Of a stretch of 5,524 nt of DNA, positions 5,519 to 5,524 are shown one piece after another. The notes under the pieces were generated by a model, which saw nothing but the letters and a program-made list of their open reading frames with translations, was not told the DNA's origin and searched no databases. Each line of letters starts with the position of its first letter. The stretch's first letter is position 1. Source of the stretch: an uncultured Flavobacteriales bacterium (lineage in GTDB: Bacteria > Bacteroidota > Bacteroidia > Flavobacteriales > Crocinitomicaceae); contig CAMPIU010000222.1 of NCBI GenBank assembly GCA_946886545.1, forward strand, positions 1-5,524. Reading direction: 5' to 3'. A program made the translations under genes and the position numbers.

Positions 5519-5524
5519 CAGGTC

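Overview
The window looks like a chromosomal segment of a Bacteroidota bacterium, probably of the Flavobacteriales. This is inferred from the low to moderate G+C of the genes, AT-rich intergenic spacers built of repeated AATTGAAAA- and TTCGGAA-type words, candidate promoters of the Bacteroidota form (upstream element plus TAnnTTTG), and the gene content. No rRNA, tRNA, CRISPR array, transposase or integrase is visible.

Left and centre (1-4146) hold five genes, all on the minus strand. In transcription order they are a PyrR-like phosphoribosyltransferase (4146-3652), the MurNAc-6-phosphate etherase murQ (3567-2761), a multi-pass membrane protein of probable DUF6688 type (2737-1628), a class I SAM-dependent methyltransferase with an NPPW motif (1615-461), and the first 123 codons of a YcxB-like two-helix membrane protein that runs off the left edge (370-1). 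Spacers of 23 and 12 bp make murQ, the DUF6688 gene and the methyltransferase a likely operon. The 84-90 bp spacers on either side of that trio carry inverted repeats and may be transcription boundaries. The only pathway assignment that is firm is peptidoglycan recycling by MurQ; a link of its two downstream neighbours to that pathway is only suggested by position.

The intergenic region 4147-4852 (about 700 bp) is the odd part. It contains a candidate promoter for the phosphoribosyltransferase, an ATTCCGAAT/ATTCGGAAT inverted repeat, a 46-codon open frame that resembles the start of a membrane protein and is then disrupted, a stem-loop-rich block of about 49% G+C without convincing coding sequence, an 11-bp-stem hairpin, and a tandem TTCGGAA repeat ending in an 18-bp perfect palindrome. 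The outer two repeats are diverged inverted copies of each other.

Right end (4853-5518, plus strand) is a complete 221-residue six-helix potassium-channel-type protein with a TSIGFGD selectivity filter. A consensus-like promoter lies just upstream, and the palindrome overlaps it.

No clearly new multi-gene system is visible. The best leads are the structured block at 4461-4707 with its inverted flanks, and the unstudied membrane protein in the murQ operon.
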